Of a stretch of DNA of 64,000 bases, positions 47,874 to 56,693 are shown one piece after another (the stretch's first letter is position 1; every line of letters starts with the position of its first letter). The notes under the pieces were generated by a model. The model was given only the letters and a program-made list of their open reading frames with translations. It was not told the DNA's origin and searched no databases. Made by a program: the position numbers and the translations under genes. The stretch covers positions 124,001 to 188,000 of the forward strand of contig NZ_WOWP01000024.1 of the NCBI RefSeq assembly GCF_009741375.1. The letters run 5' to 3'. This DNA is from Flavobacterium rakeshii. Lineage in GTDB: Bacteria > Bacteroidota > Bacteroidia > Flavobacteriales > Flavobacteriaceae.

Positions 47874-48608
47874 ATGGAAAAAGAACATCAGATTTTTGGA
47901 ATAAGGGCCATTATGGAAGCCATAAATGCCGGTAAGGAAGTTGATAAGGTTTTTATTCAGAAAGACGCTCAGGGAGACCTGATGCGTGAACTGATGAAAA
48001 CCATAAAGAAAAACAGCGTTAATTTTAGTTATGTTCCGGTAGAAAAACTAAACAGGCTTACACACAACAACCATCAGGGAGCTGTGGCTACTATTGCACC
48101 TGTAAGCTTCCATAATTTAGAAACACTTGTTGAAACTGTTTTAGAAAGTGGTAAAACTCCTCTTTTCCTTATACTGGATCAATTATCTGATGCCCGTAAC
48201 TTTGGAGCAATTATCCGAACTGCCGAATGTACGGGAGTTGACGGCATTATTATCCAGAAACAGGGATCGGCACCAGTGAATGGTGATACAGTTAAAACAT
48301 CGGCAGGAGCGGTTTTCAATGTACCTATATGTAAGGTTGAGCATATTAAGGATGCTATTTTCCACTTACAGGGATCGGGCATTAAAACAATAGCAGCGAC
48401 CGAGAAAACCGAAAGCACCATTTATGATGTAGCTTTTAATGAACCTGTAGCAATTATAATGGGATCTGAAGACAGAGGAATCAATCCTTGTGTTTTAAAA
48501 ATAGTAGACGAAAAAGCCAAACTACCTATGTTTGGAACTATTTCATCCTTAAATGTATCGGTTGCCTGTGGCGCCTTTTTATATGAAGCAGTAAGGCAGC
48601 GACTTTAG
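47874..48608 (+). CDS. rlmB: 23S rRNA (guanosine-2'-O-)-methyltransferase RlmB
   Basis: A SPOUT-family (TrmH) enzyme of 244 residues that methylates 23S rRNA. The N-terminal substrate-binding domain has EKEHQIFGIRAIMEAINAGK; the catalytic knotted domain has LILDQLSDARNFGAIIRTAE (motif 1), AIIMGSEDRGINPCV (motif 2) and SSLNVSVACGAFLYEAVRQR (motif 3). The frame opens 24 codons earlier through the terminator, but Met at 47874 gives the conserved start and follows the promoter by four bases. The last four bases overlap the convergent rhomboid gene. Confidence 0.94.
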   Translation: MEKEHQIFGIRAIMEAINAGKEVDKVFIQKDAQGDLMRELMKTIKKNSVNFSYVPVEKLNRLTHNNHQGAVATIAPVSFHNLETLVETVLESGKTPLFLILDQLSDARNFGAIIRTAECTGVDGIIIQKQGSAPVNGDTVKTSAGAVFNVPICKVEHIKDAIFHLQGSGIKTIAATEKTESTIYDVAFNEPVAIIMGSEDRGINPCVLKIVDEKAKLPMFGTISSLNVSVACGAFLYEAVRQRL

Positions 48609-49468
48609 TCTGCCTTTTCTTCTTCTATATCTCCTCCCCCCTCCTCTTCGGCCGGTATAGGGATATAATTATAAACTATACGAAACACCGGCGCATTGTG
48701 TGTATGTGATGCCGTACTAAGATTACCTTGTGTAACCTGTGTAACCGGCTCGCCATGTCCATCGGTAAGTTCTTCCTCAGGTTCAGGTTTAGGAGGGTTT
48801 ACAAAATTACCATTCTCATCAAAGCGCTTCATGAAGGGATCCTGGCTGGGATCAAAATCAGGTCTTTGCCAATCGTAAGTAATTTGTTTTTTATATTGTG
48901 GTGTAGAATAAATTCTTGAGAAAAGTATACCGGTAATAAGTCCGCCTAAATGCCCTTCCCACGATATCCCTTCTTCAATATCTGGAAATACATACCAAAT
49001 CATACCTCCGTAAAACATCACAATTAAAAGCGAAAGAGCTACCAGCCTGTAATAACCACTTTGCATTCCTTTAAAAAACATAAAGCTCACCAGTACATAT
49101 ATGAGTCCGCTTGCACCAATATGATAGGACTCCCTCCCTATTAACCAAGTAATAAAGCCCGACAGCAACACTCCATATACAAGAACCTGTAACGCCTGCT
49201 TACGGTAAAAATACCTTAACCCGGCAATAAGCACCAATAACGGAATAGAGTTATTATACAAGTGTTCAAGACTACCGTGCAGAAACGGACTAAACACTAT
49301 CCCTCTCAAGCCCTTTAATGTGCGCGGATAAATACCAAATTCGGTTAAATGAAGGTGAAACTTTCCGTCAGCCCAAAACACTATCCATAGCAGCAATACA
49401 AAGTAAAGCGGCCATGCCAGTACAGAAGGTGAAAATTTAAATTGGTTGTCTTGCTGGTTATTAATCAT
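48605..49468 (-). CDS. Rhomboid family intramembrane serine protease
   Basis: A 287-residue membrane protease. Six predicted helices; the oxyanion-side PFLHGSLEHLYNNSIPLLVL (60-80), catalytic Ser120 in IGASGLIYVL and His173 in WEGHLGGLITG. The C-terminal tail (about 190-287) is hydrophilic and rich in Pro/Glu, with no recognised domain. Substrates are unknown. Its 3' end overlaps rlmB by four bases. Confidence 0.93.
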   Translation of the reverse strand: MINNQQDNQFKFSPSVLAWPLYFVLLLWIVFWADGKFHLHLTEFGIYPRTLKGLRGIVFSPFLHGSLEHLYNNSIPLLVLIAGLRYFYRKQALQVLVYGVLLSGFITWLIGRESYHIGASGLIYVLVSFMFFKGMQSGYYRLVALSLLIVMFYGGMIWYVFPDIEEGISWEGHLGGLITGILFSRIYSTPQYKKQITYDWQRPDFDPSQDPFMKRFDENGNFVNPPKPEPEEELTDGHGEPVTQVTQGNLSTASHTHNAPVFRIVYNYIPIPAEEEGGGDIEEEKAD

Positions 49469-49482
49469 GATGTTTACAAATC

Positions 49483-49490
49483 AAAAATAC
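49483..49490 (-). promoter_or_regulatory. -7 promoter element of the rhomboid gene
   Basis: The minus strand reads TATTTTTG, 14 bases before the ATG. The -33 region is a weak GTTTAA. Confidence 0.5.
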
Positions 49491-49523
49491 AACCATTATT
49501 AAACCTCTGTAATTTTGTCAGTT

Positions 49524-50357
49524 TCACTTAACATATTCAACATCCATCCTGAAATAATGGTGTTTCTCAAAAAGCCACATATAACACTCACAATCCGAAG
49601 CATATTCAAGCCTGTATGAAAATCTATCATCTGTTCTCGAAGCTCGGCTCAACAAAGGAACAGCAGATATAACACCTACTTTAGCCTGAATAAAATCAAT
49701 ATCATAAAATTCTCTTTCAGGTATTATAAAAACTAAAAACAATCCTTCTTCTGGGACTTTAATATTATAATTTGTGACATCTGCTCCAGCCCAATTTTTC
49801 CCCTTCTCATTCTCCACTAACAAATCATTTTCAATTAGCGGAACTGCCGGTCTTCCATCGTCACCTACAGTGTAAATATTAGCTTTAAAAGGTAAATACT
49901 TTAACCCTTTCACACCACTGTAATCCCTTACCCTGAATTTAATTTTCTTTATAATTCCTTTATCTTCAAAAGGTATAAAAGTCGCCGCTTTATCATTCCA
50001 TCCAAAATTAACCGGAGAATAATTCTTATCTCTTTCCTTTCCTATTACCACTTCATTTAACTCATACTGTGAAGGTCTTAGGTAAACCAAAGACTTCATC
50101 CTTAACGCAAGGCTATCAACCTCCAGTAATTCATACGATACATGTGTCAGCCTGATTTTATTGAAGCTTATCTTGACAGTTAATTCACCATGAGCATTAG
50201 TCTCACCAATAAATTTATCGTCTACAAATACATTAACTTTTTCAATTGCCAAAGAATCCTTTAACGATAAAACTTTTAAAGGAAGCTTTTGCGCATTAAT
50301 GATTTGATAGTAACCAAGAATACATAATAAAAAAATCTTCGTAAGGCGAGCAGACAT
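49524..50357 (-). CDS. Secreted protein with carboxypeptidase-regulatory-like domain
   Basis: A 277-residue exported protein. The signal peptide is MSARLTKIFLLCILGYYQII to INAQ; residues about 25-95 look like a peptidase-associated beta-sandwich (VLSLKDSLAIEKVNVFVDDK, GETNAHGELTVKISF). The rest has NEVVIGKERDKNYSPVNFGW and a beta-rich region also found in other flavobacterial proteins of unknown role. The open frame runs 30 codons further upstream; the inner Met at 50357 is chosen because it begins the signal peptide. No function can be given. Confidence 0.75.
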   Translation of the reverse strand: MSARLTKIFLLCILGYYQIINAQKLPLKVLSLKDSLAIEKVNVFVDDKFIGETNAHGELTVKISFNKIRLTHVSYELLEVDSLALRMKSLVYLRPSQYELNEVVIGKERDKNYSPVNFGWNDKAATFIPFEDKGIIKKIKFRVRDYSGVKGLKYLPFKANIYTVGDDGRPAVPLIENDLLVENEKGKNWAGADVTNYNIKVPEEGLFLVFIIPEREFYDIDFIQAKVGVISAVPLLSRASRTDDRFSYRLEYASDCECYMWLFEKHHYFRMDVEYVK

Positions 50358-50454
50358 ATTATTGTAATTGTATAATTTATTATTTGAAAACGAGCTTAAC
50401 AAAGCTGTAGTATAAAAGTATACTAATACTCTTCTCCATAATACCACAATTCTG

Positions 50455-50462
50455 TAATTTTA
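50455..50462 (+). promoter_or_regulatory. -7-like promoter element of rarA (leaderless)
   Basis: TAATTTTA matches TAnnTTTG except for the last base, and four bases separate it from the rarA ATG, the same spacing as at rlmB and radC. Confidence 0.45.
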
Positions 50463-50466
50463 CACC

Positions 50467-51744
50467 ATGGAAGCACCTTTAGCAGAACGCATACGCCCTA
50501 CACAATTATCTGAGTATATAAGTCAGCAGCATTTAGTTGGTCCAAACGGATCGTTAACCCATCAAATTGCACGCGGAGTAATCCCATCATTAATATTATG
50601 GGGCCCTCCGGGAACGGGTAAAACTACGCTGGCGCAAATTATGTCCGAAGAATCCAAAAGACCTTTTTATGTACTGAGTGCAATTAATTCGGGTGTAAAG
50701 GAAGTGCGTGATGTTATTGAAAAAGCCAAACAAAGCGGCGGACTTTTCACTTCTAAAAATCCTATTCTTTTTATTGATGAGATTCATCGTTTCAGTAAGT
50801 CACAGCAGGATTCACTGTTAGCTGCGGTAGAAAAAGGATGGGTAACATTAATAGGTGCAACTACCGAAAATCCGAGTTTTGAGGTAATCCCTGCATTATT
50901 GTCAAGATGTCAGGTATATGTGCTTAATGCTTTTTCTAAAGATGATTTAGAGGCTTTATTGCACCGAGCTATGGAAGCCGACGAAATACTGAAACAGAAA
51001 AAAATAGACCTTAGGGAAACCGAAGCTTTACTAAGACTTTCGGGCGGTGACGGGAGAAAGCTCCTAAACACATTTGAGTTGGTTATTAATGCATCTGAAG
51101 GAGATGATATTATAATAACCAACGATAGGGTTATGCATCTTGCTCAAAAAAATACGGTGATGTATGACAAAACCGGAGAGCAGCACTATGATATTATCTC
51201 TGCTTTTATTAAATCAATTAGAGGGAGCGATCCTAACGGTGCCGTTTACTGGCTTGCCCGAATGATTGAAGGCGGTGAGGATTTAAAATTCATTGCAAGG
51301 CGTATGCTTATCTCAGCATCTGAAGATATTGGCAATGCGAACCCTACAGCACTAATAATGGCTAATAATACCTTTCAGGCTGTTTCAACCATTGGTTACC
51401 CTGAATCAAGAATTATATTAAGTCAGTGTGCTGTTTACCTTGCTACTTCACCAAAAAGTAATGCTTCATACATGGCTATTGGCAAAGCACAACAGGCAGT
51501 AAAACAAACAGGTGATTTACCTGTACCGTTACACTTGCGCAATGCTCCTACCAAATTAATGAAAGAACTGGGCTATGGCGAAGAATATAAATATGCACAC
51601 GATTACAACAATAACTTTGTTGATCAGGAGTTTTTACCGGATGATATAAAAGGTACGGCTTTTTATGAACCCGGAAATAACAGTCGTGAAAATGCCACCC
51701 GTGATTTTCTTAAAAACAGGTGGAGAGACAAGTATAATTACTAA
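50467..51744 (+). CDS. rarA: Replication-associated recombination protein A (AAA ATPase)
   Basis: RarA/MgsA acts at stalled replication forks and interacts with SSB. The 425 residues have the clamp-loader-like AAA domain: [20 protein letters not shown], Walker [12 protein letters not shown] (45-55), Walker [11 protein letters not shown], sensor 1 [10 protein letters not shown] and the arginine finger [10 protein letters not shown], followed by the tetramerisation domain ([40 protein letters not shown]). Length is typical. It is convergent with the next operon; two bases separate the stops. Confidence 0.97.
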   Translation: MEAPLAERIRPTQLSEYISQQHLVGPNGSLTHQIARGVIPSLILWGPPGTGKTTLAQIMSEESKRPFYVLSAINSGVKEVRDVIEKAKQSGGLFTSKNPILFIDEIHRFSKSQQDSLLAAVEKGWVTLIGATTENPSFEVIPALLSRCQVYVLNAFSKDDLEALLHRAMEADEILKQKKIDLRETEALLRLSGGDGRKLLNTFELVINASEGDDIIITNDRVMHLAQKNTVMYDKTGEQHYDIISAFIKSIRGSDPNGAVYWLARMIEGGEDLKFIARRMLISASEDIGNANPTALIMANNTFQAVSTIGYPESRIILSQCAVYLATSPKSNASYMAIGKAQQAVKQTGDLPVPLHLRNAPTKLMKELGYGEEYKYAHDYNNNFVDQEFLPDDIKGTAFYEPGNNSRENATRDFLKNRWRDKYNY

Positions 51745-51762
51745 TATTAAAACTTAATATTA
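51742..51762. terminator. AT-only hairpin across convergent stops
   Basis: TAATATTAA and TTAATATTA form a perfect 9-bp stem around AAC, covering the stop codons of rarA and of the convergent gene at 51747. It is A/T-only, so its strength as a terminator is doubtful. Confidence 0.4.
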
Positions 51763-52457
51763 AGTTCCTGGGTCACAGGCTCATCATTAAGGTAATATTC
51801 AAAAATCCATTTTTCATCTTTTTTGAATACAACTCCTGTTACATCCTCCATTTTAGCACTGTAAGAATCTGGCTGTGACGTTTTATACATTTTAAGAACC
51901 GATTTTTCGGTTTTATCAAGTAGTTCATAACCATATGATGTAGGCTTAGCATACAACTGATTATCGCTTTTTTTAACAGAAGTACCATCTTCCTTTTTTG
52001 TAGCTACATGAGGTGTTGCTTTATCTCCTTTATACTCATAGGTTAAGGCTTTAAAAGACTGAGAAGCATCTCTTAAAGCTGAATAGTATGCTTTTCGTAA
52101 TTCTTTTTCTTTACTTAATCCTTCGTCTGATTTGAATACTTCCTGATCTACACAGTTTTTCACTACTATTGTAATACCGGTAGAGAGAAACTTAGAATTT
52201 GCAACCAAATCAGCATACAGTACTTTGCAGCGATCCATTTTTGCTTCAAAAGGAAGTTCTTCGCCGGAAAAATAGACTTCAAACCCTTTTTTCTCAAACA
52301 TCATTTTAGTGATAGTATTAAGATTGTACTCATCTTTCTTTGTAAGAAAGTCAAAGATTTGAGGAATAACCACATATTTATAATCACTAATATCTGTACT
52401 TTGCGCTTTAACCGATGAAGCAAAAATTAATAAAGCAAGAAGGATAAGTTTTTTCAT
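51747..52457 (-). CDS. Exported protein of unknown function
   Basis: A 236-residue protein with a clear signal peptide (LILLALLIFASSVKAQ). The mature part starts DISDYKYVVIPQIFDFLTKK and has DRCKVLYADLV, ITIVVKNCVDQEVFKSDEG and DASQSFKALTYEYKG. I recognise the pattern as common in Flavobacteriaceae but know no function. It is the last gene of the ABC transporter/HAD operon, two bases after the HAD gene. Confidence 0.8.
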   Translation of the reverse strand: MKKLILLALLIFASSVKAQSTDISDYKYVVIPQIFDFLTKKDEYNLNTITKMMFEKKGFEVYFSGEELPFEAKMDRCKVLYADLVANSKFLSTGITIVVKNCVDQEVFKSDEGLSKEKELRKAYYSALRDASQSFKALTYEYKGDKATPHVATKKEDGTSVKKSDNQLYAKPTSYGYELLDKTEKSVLKMYKTSQPDSYSAKMEDVTGVVFKKDEKWIFEYYLNDEPVTQELNIKF

Positions 52458-52459
52458 AA

Positions 52460-53143
52460 TTAGAGAAAGTTTTTTAACTCCAGCAGGTGATTGATTTGGG
52501 ATATCCCTTCTTTTACCGCCAGTTTGTTTTCATTAAAATAAATAGCGTCCAGTCCGCAATTTAAAGCGCCCTGTACATCGGCCTCAATACAATCACCTAC
52601 CATAACACCGTGAGGCTTTTCTATATTAGCTGCTTTTAAAGCATATTCAAAAATCCTGGCATCGGGTTTCTTGTACCCTGCATGCTCAGAATTTGTTACT
52701 GTTTCAAAATAATGATGAATTTGAGAGTTTTTAAGCTTACCTACCTCCTGTACCCCATTTGTTATTATATGAAGACTATATTTAGCACTTAAATACTCCA
52801 ATATTTCTACCGCACCATCGTGTAAATGGTTAAAAGTAGGGAGTAGTTCTATATAATCTTCCCACAGGGTATTTATAAGTTCATCATCAATACTGTACTC
52901 CACAGCATCAAAAGTTTCCTTTAGCCTTTTATACCTTAGCTCCTGCTGACCTATATGACCATCACGAAACATTTTCCAGTATTTAAGGTTAATGGGAATA
53001 TACAACTTTATAAACTCAGGAATATTCACTCCTACCTCATGCTTTTGCAATATGGCTTCAAAAGTAAGAGCTGAGTTTTTCTCGAAATCCCATAGGGTAT
53101 GGTCAAGATCAAAAAAAACAGCTTTCTTTTCGGAAAGTTTCAT
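52460..53143 (-). CDS. YjjG-family HAD hydrolase (noncanonical nucleotidase-like)
   Basis: A 227-residue HAD phosphatase. Motif I is FFDLDHTLWDFEKN (nucleophile Asp12, Asp14), motif II IITNG, motif III lysine in HAGYKKPDARIFE and motif IV MVGDCIEADVQGALNCGLDA. The FEKN extension and spacing resemble YjjG/pyrimidine 5'-nucleotidases that clear noncanonical nucleotides. The gene lies seven bases after the DUF3299-like gene; no functional link to the transporter is apparent. Confidence 0.87.
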   Translation of the reverse strand: MKLSEKKAVFFDLDHTLWDFEKNSALTFEAILQKHEVGVNIPEFIKLYIPINLKYWKMFRDGHIGQQELRYKRLKETFDAVEYSIDDELINTLWEDYIELLPTFNHLHDGAVEILEYLSAKYSLHIITNGVQEVGKLKNSQIHHYFETVTNSEHAGYKKPDARIFEYALKAANIEKPHGVMVGDCIEADVQGALNCGLDAIYFNENKLAVKEGISQINHLLELKNFL

Positions 53144-53150
53144 AAACTGA

Positions 53151-53657
53151 TTATTGTTTTACTATAACGGCATTTTCAATATGATAAATCCAGTCGTCCA
53201 CATCACTGTCATTATACCTAAAAGTTCCCTGTAGTGTTACATACTGGTCGGTTTTCAGTCTCATATTAGGATCCTTGAACTTAATCCCCATAATGGTTTC
53301 AGGTCCAGCCTGACCACAAAAGAAACAAGATGCAAAAACGTTTTTACTAAGTGCATACGCTTTGTTGTCTATAGGGATAATAAAACCACTCATCACTATA
53401 GTCTTTTTGCTTTTTGCTTTTAGTGTTGAATTCACTACCGGAAACATTACCCCCTCAGGATAATCATCACTCGCCTTTTTTACATATTTTATTTCACCCA
53501 GAAGTTTCCACGATAGTGTATCTGCAAAAACCTCTACATTGTCTTTAACCCTTGATTGCTTTATAAAACCCGAAGCGTTTACAGATGGTGTACGCATAGA
53601 CATCAACATTAACCCCGAGAACATAATAACTGCTACTACTAAATAATTTTTACGCAT
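53151..53657 (-). CDS. DUF3299-like exported protein
   Basis: A 168-residue protein with an N-terminal hydrophobic signal or anchor (VVAVIMFSGLMLMSM) and no lipobox cysteine. The conserved part holds LSWKLLGEIKYVKKASDDYP, VMSGFIIPIDNKAYALSKNV and FASCFFCGQAGPETIMGIKF, the cysteine-containing block typical of DUF3299-type proteins, then LQGTFRYNDSDVDDWIYHIE. It overlaps the permease gene by eight bases, so the two are coupled. Members of this class occur with predicted metal ABC systems; two vicinal cysteines (x2 spacing) could bind metal. Confidence 0.72.
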   Translation of the reverse strand: MRKNYLVVAVIMFSGLMLMSMRTPSVNASGFIKQSRVKDNVEVFADTLSWKLLGEIKYVKKASDDYPEGVMFPVVNSTLKAKSKKTIVMSGFIIPIDNKAYALSKNVFASCFFCGQAGPETIMGIKFKDPNMRLKTDQYVTLQGTFRYNDSDVDDWIYHIENAVIVKQ

Positions 53658-55032
53658 TTGCCAGTGTTTTAGAAATATTTAAACCATAAGCCTTAACCGC
53701 AGGTATAACCGCTGCTAAAACCCCTACAAAGATAGTGAGCAGGAATAAATATCCCTCTTTTTCCCACACAAACTCTAAGGGATTGAACGAAATTTTAAAT
53801 TCGCTTTCAGACGAACCCGAAATAAGGCTTAATGCCAATCGTCCAACAATCGTTCCAAAAATATATCCGGTTACACAAAGTAAAAGACTCTCTATAAGCA
53901 CCAGCATTAATAGCTGAAGCCTACTTGCCCCGTTAACACGTAATAAAGCAAACTCATACTTTCTCTCTTTAAGCGTATTGAACAAAGCAATAAAGATACT
54001 GATACCCGATATAAGCATTATACCATAAGCCAAATACTGCAAAGCATCTAACCCGATACCAAATAGTGTAAACAGCCTGTTTATCTCTATAGCAGGAAGT
54101 GCTCCCTGCATTTTTGTGTTTTGAGGTATTAACCTTGGCCAGGTAACTATTGCCATTTTACTTTTAAACTTAAGTAATACAGCCGTAATCTCTTTTCCTT
54201 CTTCGCTTACCGGCACATCTACATGGTCGTGGGCGTGAGCTTCTTCAGCGTGATGGTCGTGATCATGGTCATCGTCGTGGTGATGAGCCTCTTCTGCCGC
54301 AGCATGTCCCTCATCATTATGCATCTCTTCGGTTGCTTCGTGGTCATGATGGTCATGATTGTGGTCATCATGATTATGCGCCTCTGTTGTTCCTTCTTCA
54401 TCATGATTGTGTTCGTGCTCATGATCGTGCATCGCCCAAACACTAGGTATATTACATAGTATTAAATTATCTACCACCTTCCCTGTATGAGAAGCAATAC
54501 CCGTTACTATATAGGCATGATCCTCGTGCACCTCTCCTTCTTCAGAATCACCATGAGAACCGAAAAACTTATCGCCAACCTTAATGTTCATTTTTTGTGC
54601 CACAGCACTCCCCACAACCACATCAAAATTATGCTCAAATACTTTTCCTTCACTTAACTCTGCTCCGTACTTTGTAAGATATTCGGGAGTTGTTCCCACT
54701 ATCCTGAATCCATGGTAATTATCACCAAAGGCTAATGGTATAGCTGTTTCCACAAAGCGGTGGTTCATCCATTGTTTAGCTTCGGCATAATCAATATTAC
54801 CGGTAGGTGCATCTACCTGATAAACCGATGACAGTATAAGCTGCAATGGGCTACCCTGAGCACCAAGCACCATATCTATACCGTCTATATTATCGTTGAA
54901 TTTTTTCTCAAACTGATCCTGCAGCAATATAAGCAGGGTAATTATAGCTACACTCGCCGTTAACAATATTATACTTAGTATAGTATTAAGCGGCTTGAAC
55001 CATATATTTTTCCAGGCAATTTTAGTAATCAT
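53650..55032 (-). CDS. FtsX-like ABC transporter permease with His-rich loop
   Basis: A 460-residue MacB/LolC-type permease with four membrane helices: one near 17-37 and three near 340-455. Between them, inside the periplasmic domain, residues 202-270 are extremely rich in His, Asp and Glu: 24 histidines in 69 residues. Such a stretch should bind zinc or another transition metal. The pairing with the ATPase (4-base overlap, ATGA) and a DUF3299-like gene resembles zinc-linked ABC systems described in Proteobacteria (Zrg-type), which I recall rather than checked. Roles in zinc delivery, export or metal sensing are all possible. Confidence 0.88.
   Translation of the reverse strand: MITKIAWKNIWFKPLNTILSIILLTASVAIITLLILLQDQFEKKFNDNIDGIDMVLGAQGSPLQLILSSVYQVDAPTGNIDYAEAKQWMNHRFVETAIPLAFGDNYHGFRIVGTTPEYLTKYGAELSEGKVFEHNFDVVVGSAVAQKMNIKVGDKFFGSHGDSEEGEVHEDHAYIVTGIASHTGKVVDNLILCNIPSVWAMHDHEHEHNHDEEGTTEAHNHDDHNHDHHDHEATEEMHNDEGHAAAEEAHHHDDDHDHDHHAEEAHAHDHVDVPVSEEGKEITAVLLKFKSKMAIVTWPRLIPQNTKMQGALPAIEINRLFTLFGIGLDALQYLAYGIMLISGISIFIALFNTLKERKYEFALLRVNGASRLQLLMLVLIESLLLCVTGYIFGTIVGRLALSLISGSSESEFKISFNPLEFVWEKEGYLFLLTIFVGVLAAVIPAVKAYGLNISKTLANA
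54223..54429 (-). repeat. Low-complexity His/Asp/Glu-coding stretch
   Basis: About 207 bases of repeated CAT/CAC, GAT/GAC and GAA codons encode the His-rich loop of the permease. The low complexity also produces spurious open frames on the other strand and in frame +2; it is a likely site of slippage and length variation between strains. Confidence 0.85.
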
Positions 55033-55661
55033 GATAAAGTGATTTGATTAGGGAAACGGTCTTTTAACCTCTGGTCGTGAGTAACTATTACCAAAGCAGT
55101 TCCAAATTGTTTTGCCAACCCCGAAAGCATATCGGCTACCTTATAGGCATTTTCGTCATCCAGACTTGAAGTAGGCTCGTCTGCAAGCAGTAATTTAGGC
55201 TCGTTGATTAGCGCACGGGCTATTGACACCCTTTGTTGCTGACCTATACTTAACTGTGATGGCAGTTTATGTAAGTGATCTTTAAGATCCAACTGTTCCA
55301 AAAGCTGTTTTGCCTTTTCGGCTGCCTGATGACCTGTTGCCAGCCATGATGCCAGCACCACATTTTCCAGTACACTTAGTGATGCCACAAAGTAGGCCTG
55401 TTGTAATACCAACCCTATATTTTTACCGCGAAAATGATCCAGTTTCCTGTCTGAAAGAGACGACAGGTTTGTTTCATCTATAAGCACATCTCCTGATTCC
55501 GGTTTTAGTAAGCCTCCAAGAATATGCAGTAATGTAGTTTTACCTTTCCCCGACCCTCCTGTTATTAACAAACTGTCTCCCTTTGAGGCTACTATATTGG
55601 GAAACTGAAAAGAGGTGCCTTTACCATAGGAAAAGCGAATATCTTTTGTAGTAATCATCAT
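55029..55661 (-). CDS. ABC transporter ATP-binding protein (LolD/MacB-like)
   Basis: A 210-residue ATPase that energises the His-rich permease. Walker A is ITGGSGKGKTTLLH (about 33-46), signature LSIGQQQRVSIARALI, Walker B LLLADEPTSSLDDEN and the H-loop VIVTHDQR. Two ATG codons stand in tandem at the start; either fits. It is the first gene of the operon. A possible -7 (TATTTTCG, 55690-55697) lies upstream. Confidence 0.93.
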   Translation of the reverse strand: MMITTKDIRFSYGKGTSFQFPNIVASKGDSLLITGGSGKGKTTLLHILGGLLKPESGDVLIDETNLSSLSDRKLDHFRGKNIGLVLQQAYFVASLSVLENVVLASWLATGHQAAEKAKQLLEQLDLKDHLHKLPSQLSIGQQQRVSIARALINEPKLLLADEPTSSLDDENAYKVADMLSGLAKQFGTALVIVTHDQRLKDRFPNQITLS

Positions 55662-55815
55662 TCTTTATTTAGACGCCCTGCAAGTTAGCGAAAATAGGGC
55701 GATAATAAAACGGCATTAACCTAACATTTACCCTATTTCGCCGCATTAAATTAATTTTAAATAAAAACATTATCGTACAAGACAAAATCTGCTCATTTGT
55801 TTAAAGACTTAAACT

Positions 55816-55823
55816 TATATTTG
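55816..55823 (+). promoter_or_regulatory. Promoter of the LAS-peptidase-like gene
   Basis: TATATTTG is an exact -7 box; TTTG at 55796-55799 gives a -33 box with a 16-base spacer, slightly short. Transcription would start about 33 bases before the ATG. Confidence 0.65.
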
Positions 55824-55859
55824 ACTAACCAACACCTACTTTAATCACATCATAAAAAA

Positions 55860-56678
55860 ATGAAGTTCTTAAAAGCCTGCTTCCATATTACAATAATTGC
55901 TTTACTAACTATACTTACCCAAACAGGAGGAATTGTATATATCATTGCATTATTAATAAATCCAAAATTTTTAAAAAAGATAAATTCAAAAATATCTTTC
56001 CTTTTGCGATTTTTAGTTCTTTACTCATTTGTATCTTTTGTTATCACTCCACCTTTAGCCAAGGTTTTCGGCAGGGTAGCTCTACCTGTGTTTTCAAACA
56101 ACAGCGTTAAGCCTTTAAATATAATGACATGCTTACTAAACAGAAATTATGTAACTCCTCAATTAAAAAAAAGCATTGAAAGTATATCTGAAAAAATGAA
56201 TAAGGAATATCCAAATACAGTTATTTCCTATTTAGACGCCAACTTCCCTTTTTATAACGGTTACCCTTTGCTGCCACACTTAAGCCATAATGACGGAAAG
56301 AAACTGGATTTAGCTTTTCTTTACAAAGACAACACAGGAAAGGAAGTAAACAAAACAGCCCCTTCCTTTATAGGTTATGGTGTATATGAAAAACCAAAAG
56401 GAGACGAAACCAACATTCCTCAAACCTGTACCGAGAAAGGATATTGGCATTACAGTATATTACATAAAATTGTTCCGCAGGGAAATGCAGGTAAATTTAC
56501 TTTTGACGAGAAAAGAAACAGGGCGCTTATAAATATCATAGCGAAAGAAACAGCTACAGATAAAATTTTTATAGAACCCCATTTAAAAGCACGAATGGAA
56601 TTAACCTCAAACAAGATAAAATTTCACGGATGCCATGCTATAAGACATGACGACCACATACATTTTGAAATACGTTAA
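55860..56678 (+). CDS. Membrane-anchored LAS-type metallopeptidase candidate
   Basis: A 272-residue protein that I do not recognise as a named family. Two hydrophobic segments (about 8-34 and 47-68) anchor it. The soluble part has H-N-D-G-x3-D (His143 ... Asp150) and, at the extreme C-terminus, HDDHIHFEIR (His266, His268). This matches the H-x2-G-x3-D and H-x-H metal-ligand layout of LAS peptidases (M15 D-Ala-D-Ala carboxypeptidases, MepA). A role in cutting peptidoglycan cross-links in the periplasm is inferred from this motif only. It stands alone, convergent with radC (15-base gap). Confidence 0.68.
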   Translation: MKFLKACFHITIIALLTILTQTGGIVYIIALLINPKFLKKINSKISFLLRFLVLYSFVSFVITPPLAKVFGRVALPVFSNNSVKPLNIMTCLLNRNYVTPQLKKSIESISEKMNKEYPNTVISYLDANFPFYNGYPLLPHLSHNDGKKLDLAFLYKDNTGKEVNKTAPSFIGYGVYEKPKGDETNIPQTCTEKGYWHYSILHKIVPQGNAGKFTFDEKRNRALINIIAKETATDKIFIEPHLKARMELTSNKIKFHGCHAIRHDDHIHFEIR

Positions 56679-56693
56679 ACCCAAAACAATCAG

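Noticed and set aside
54223..54429. CRISPR-like or tandem repeat array
   Set aside because: The repetition is codon-level low complexity inside a coding region, with no spacer-repeat regularity.
54219..54459. Met/Ile/Val- and Met/Thr-rich frames on both strands at the His-rich region
   Set aside because: Artefacts of the repeated CAT/GAT codons of the permease read in other frames.
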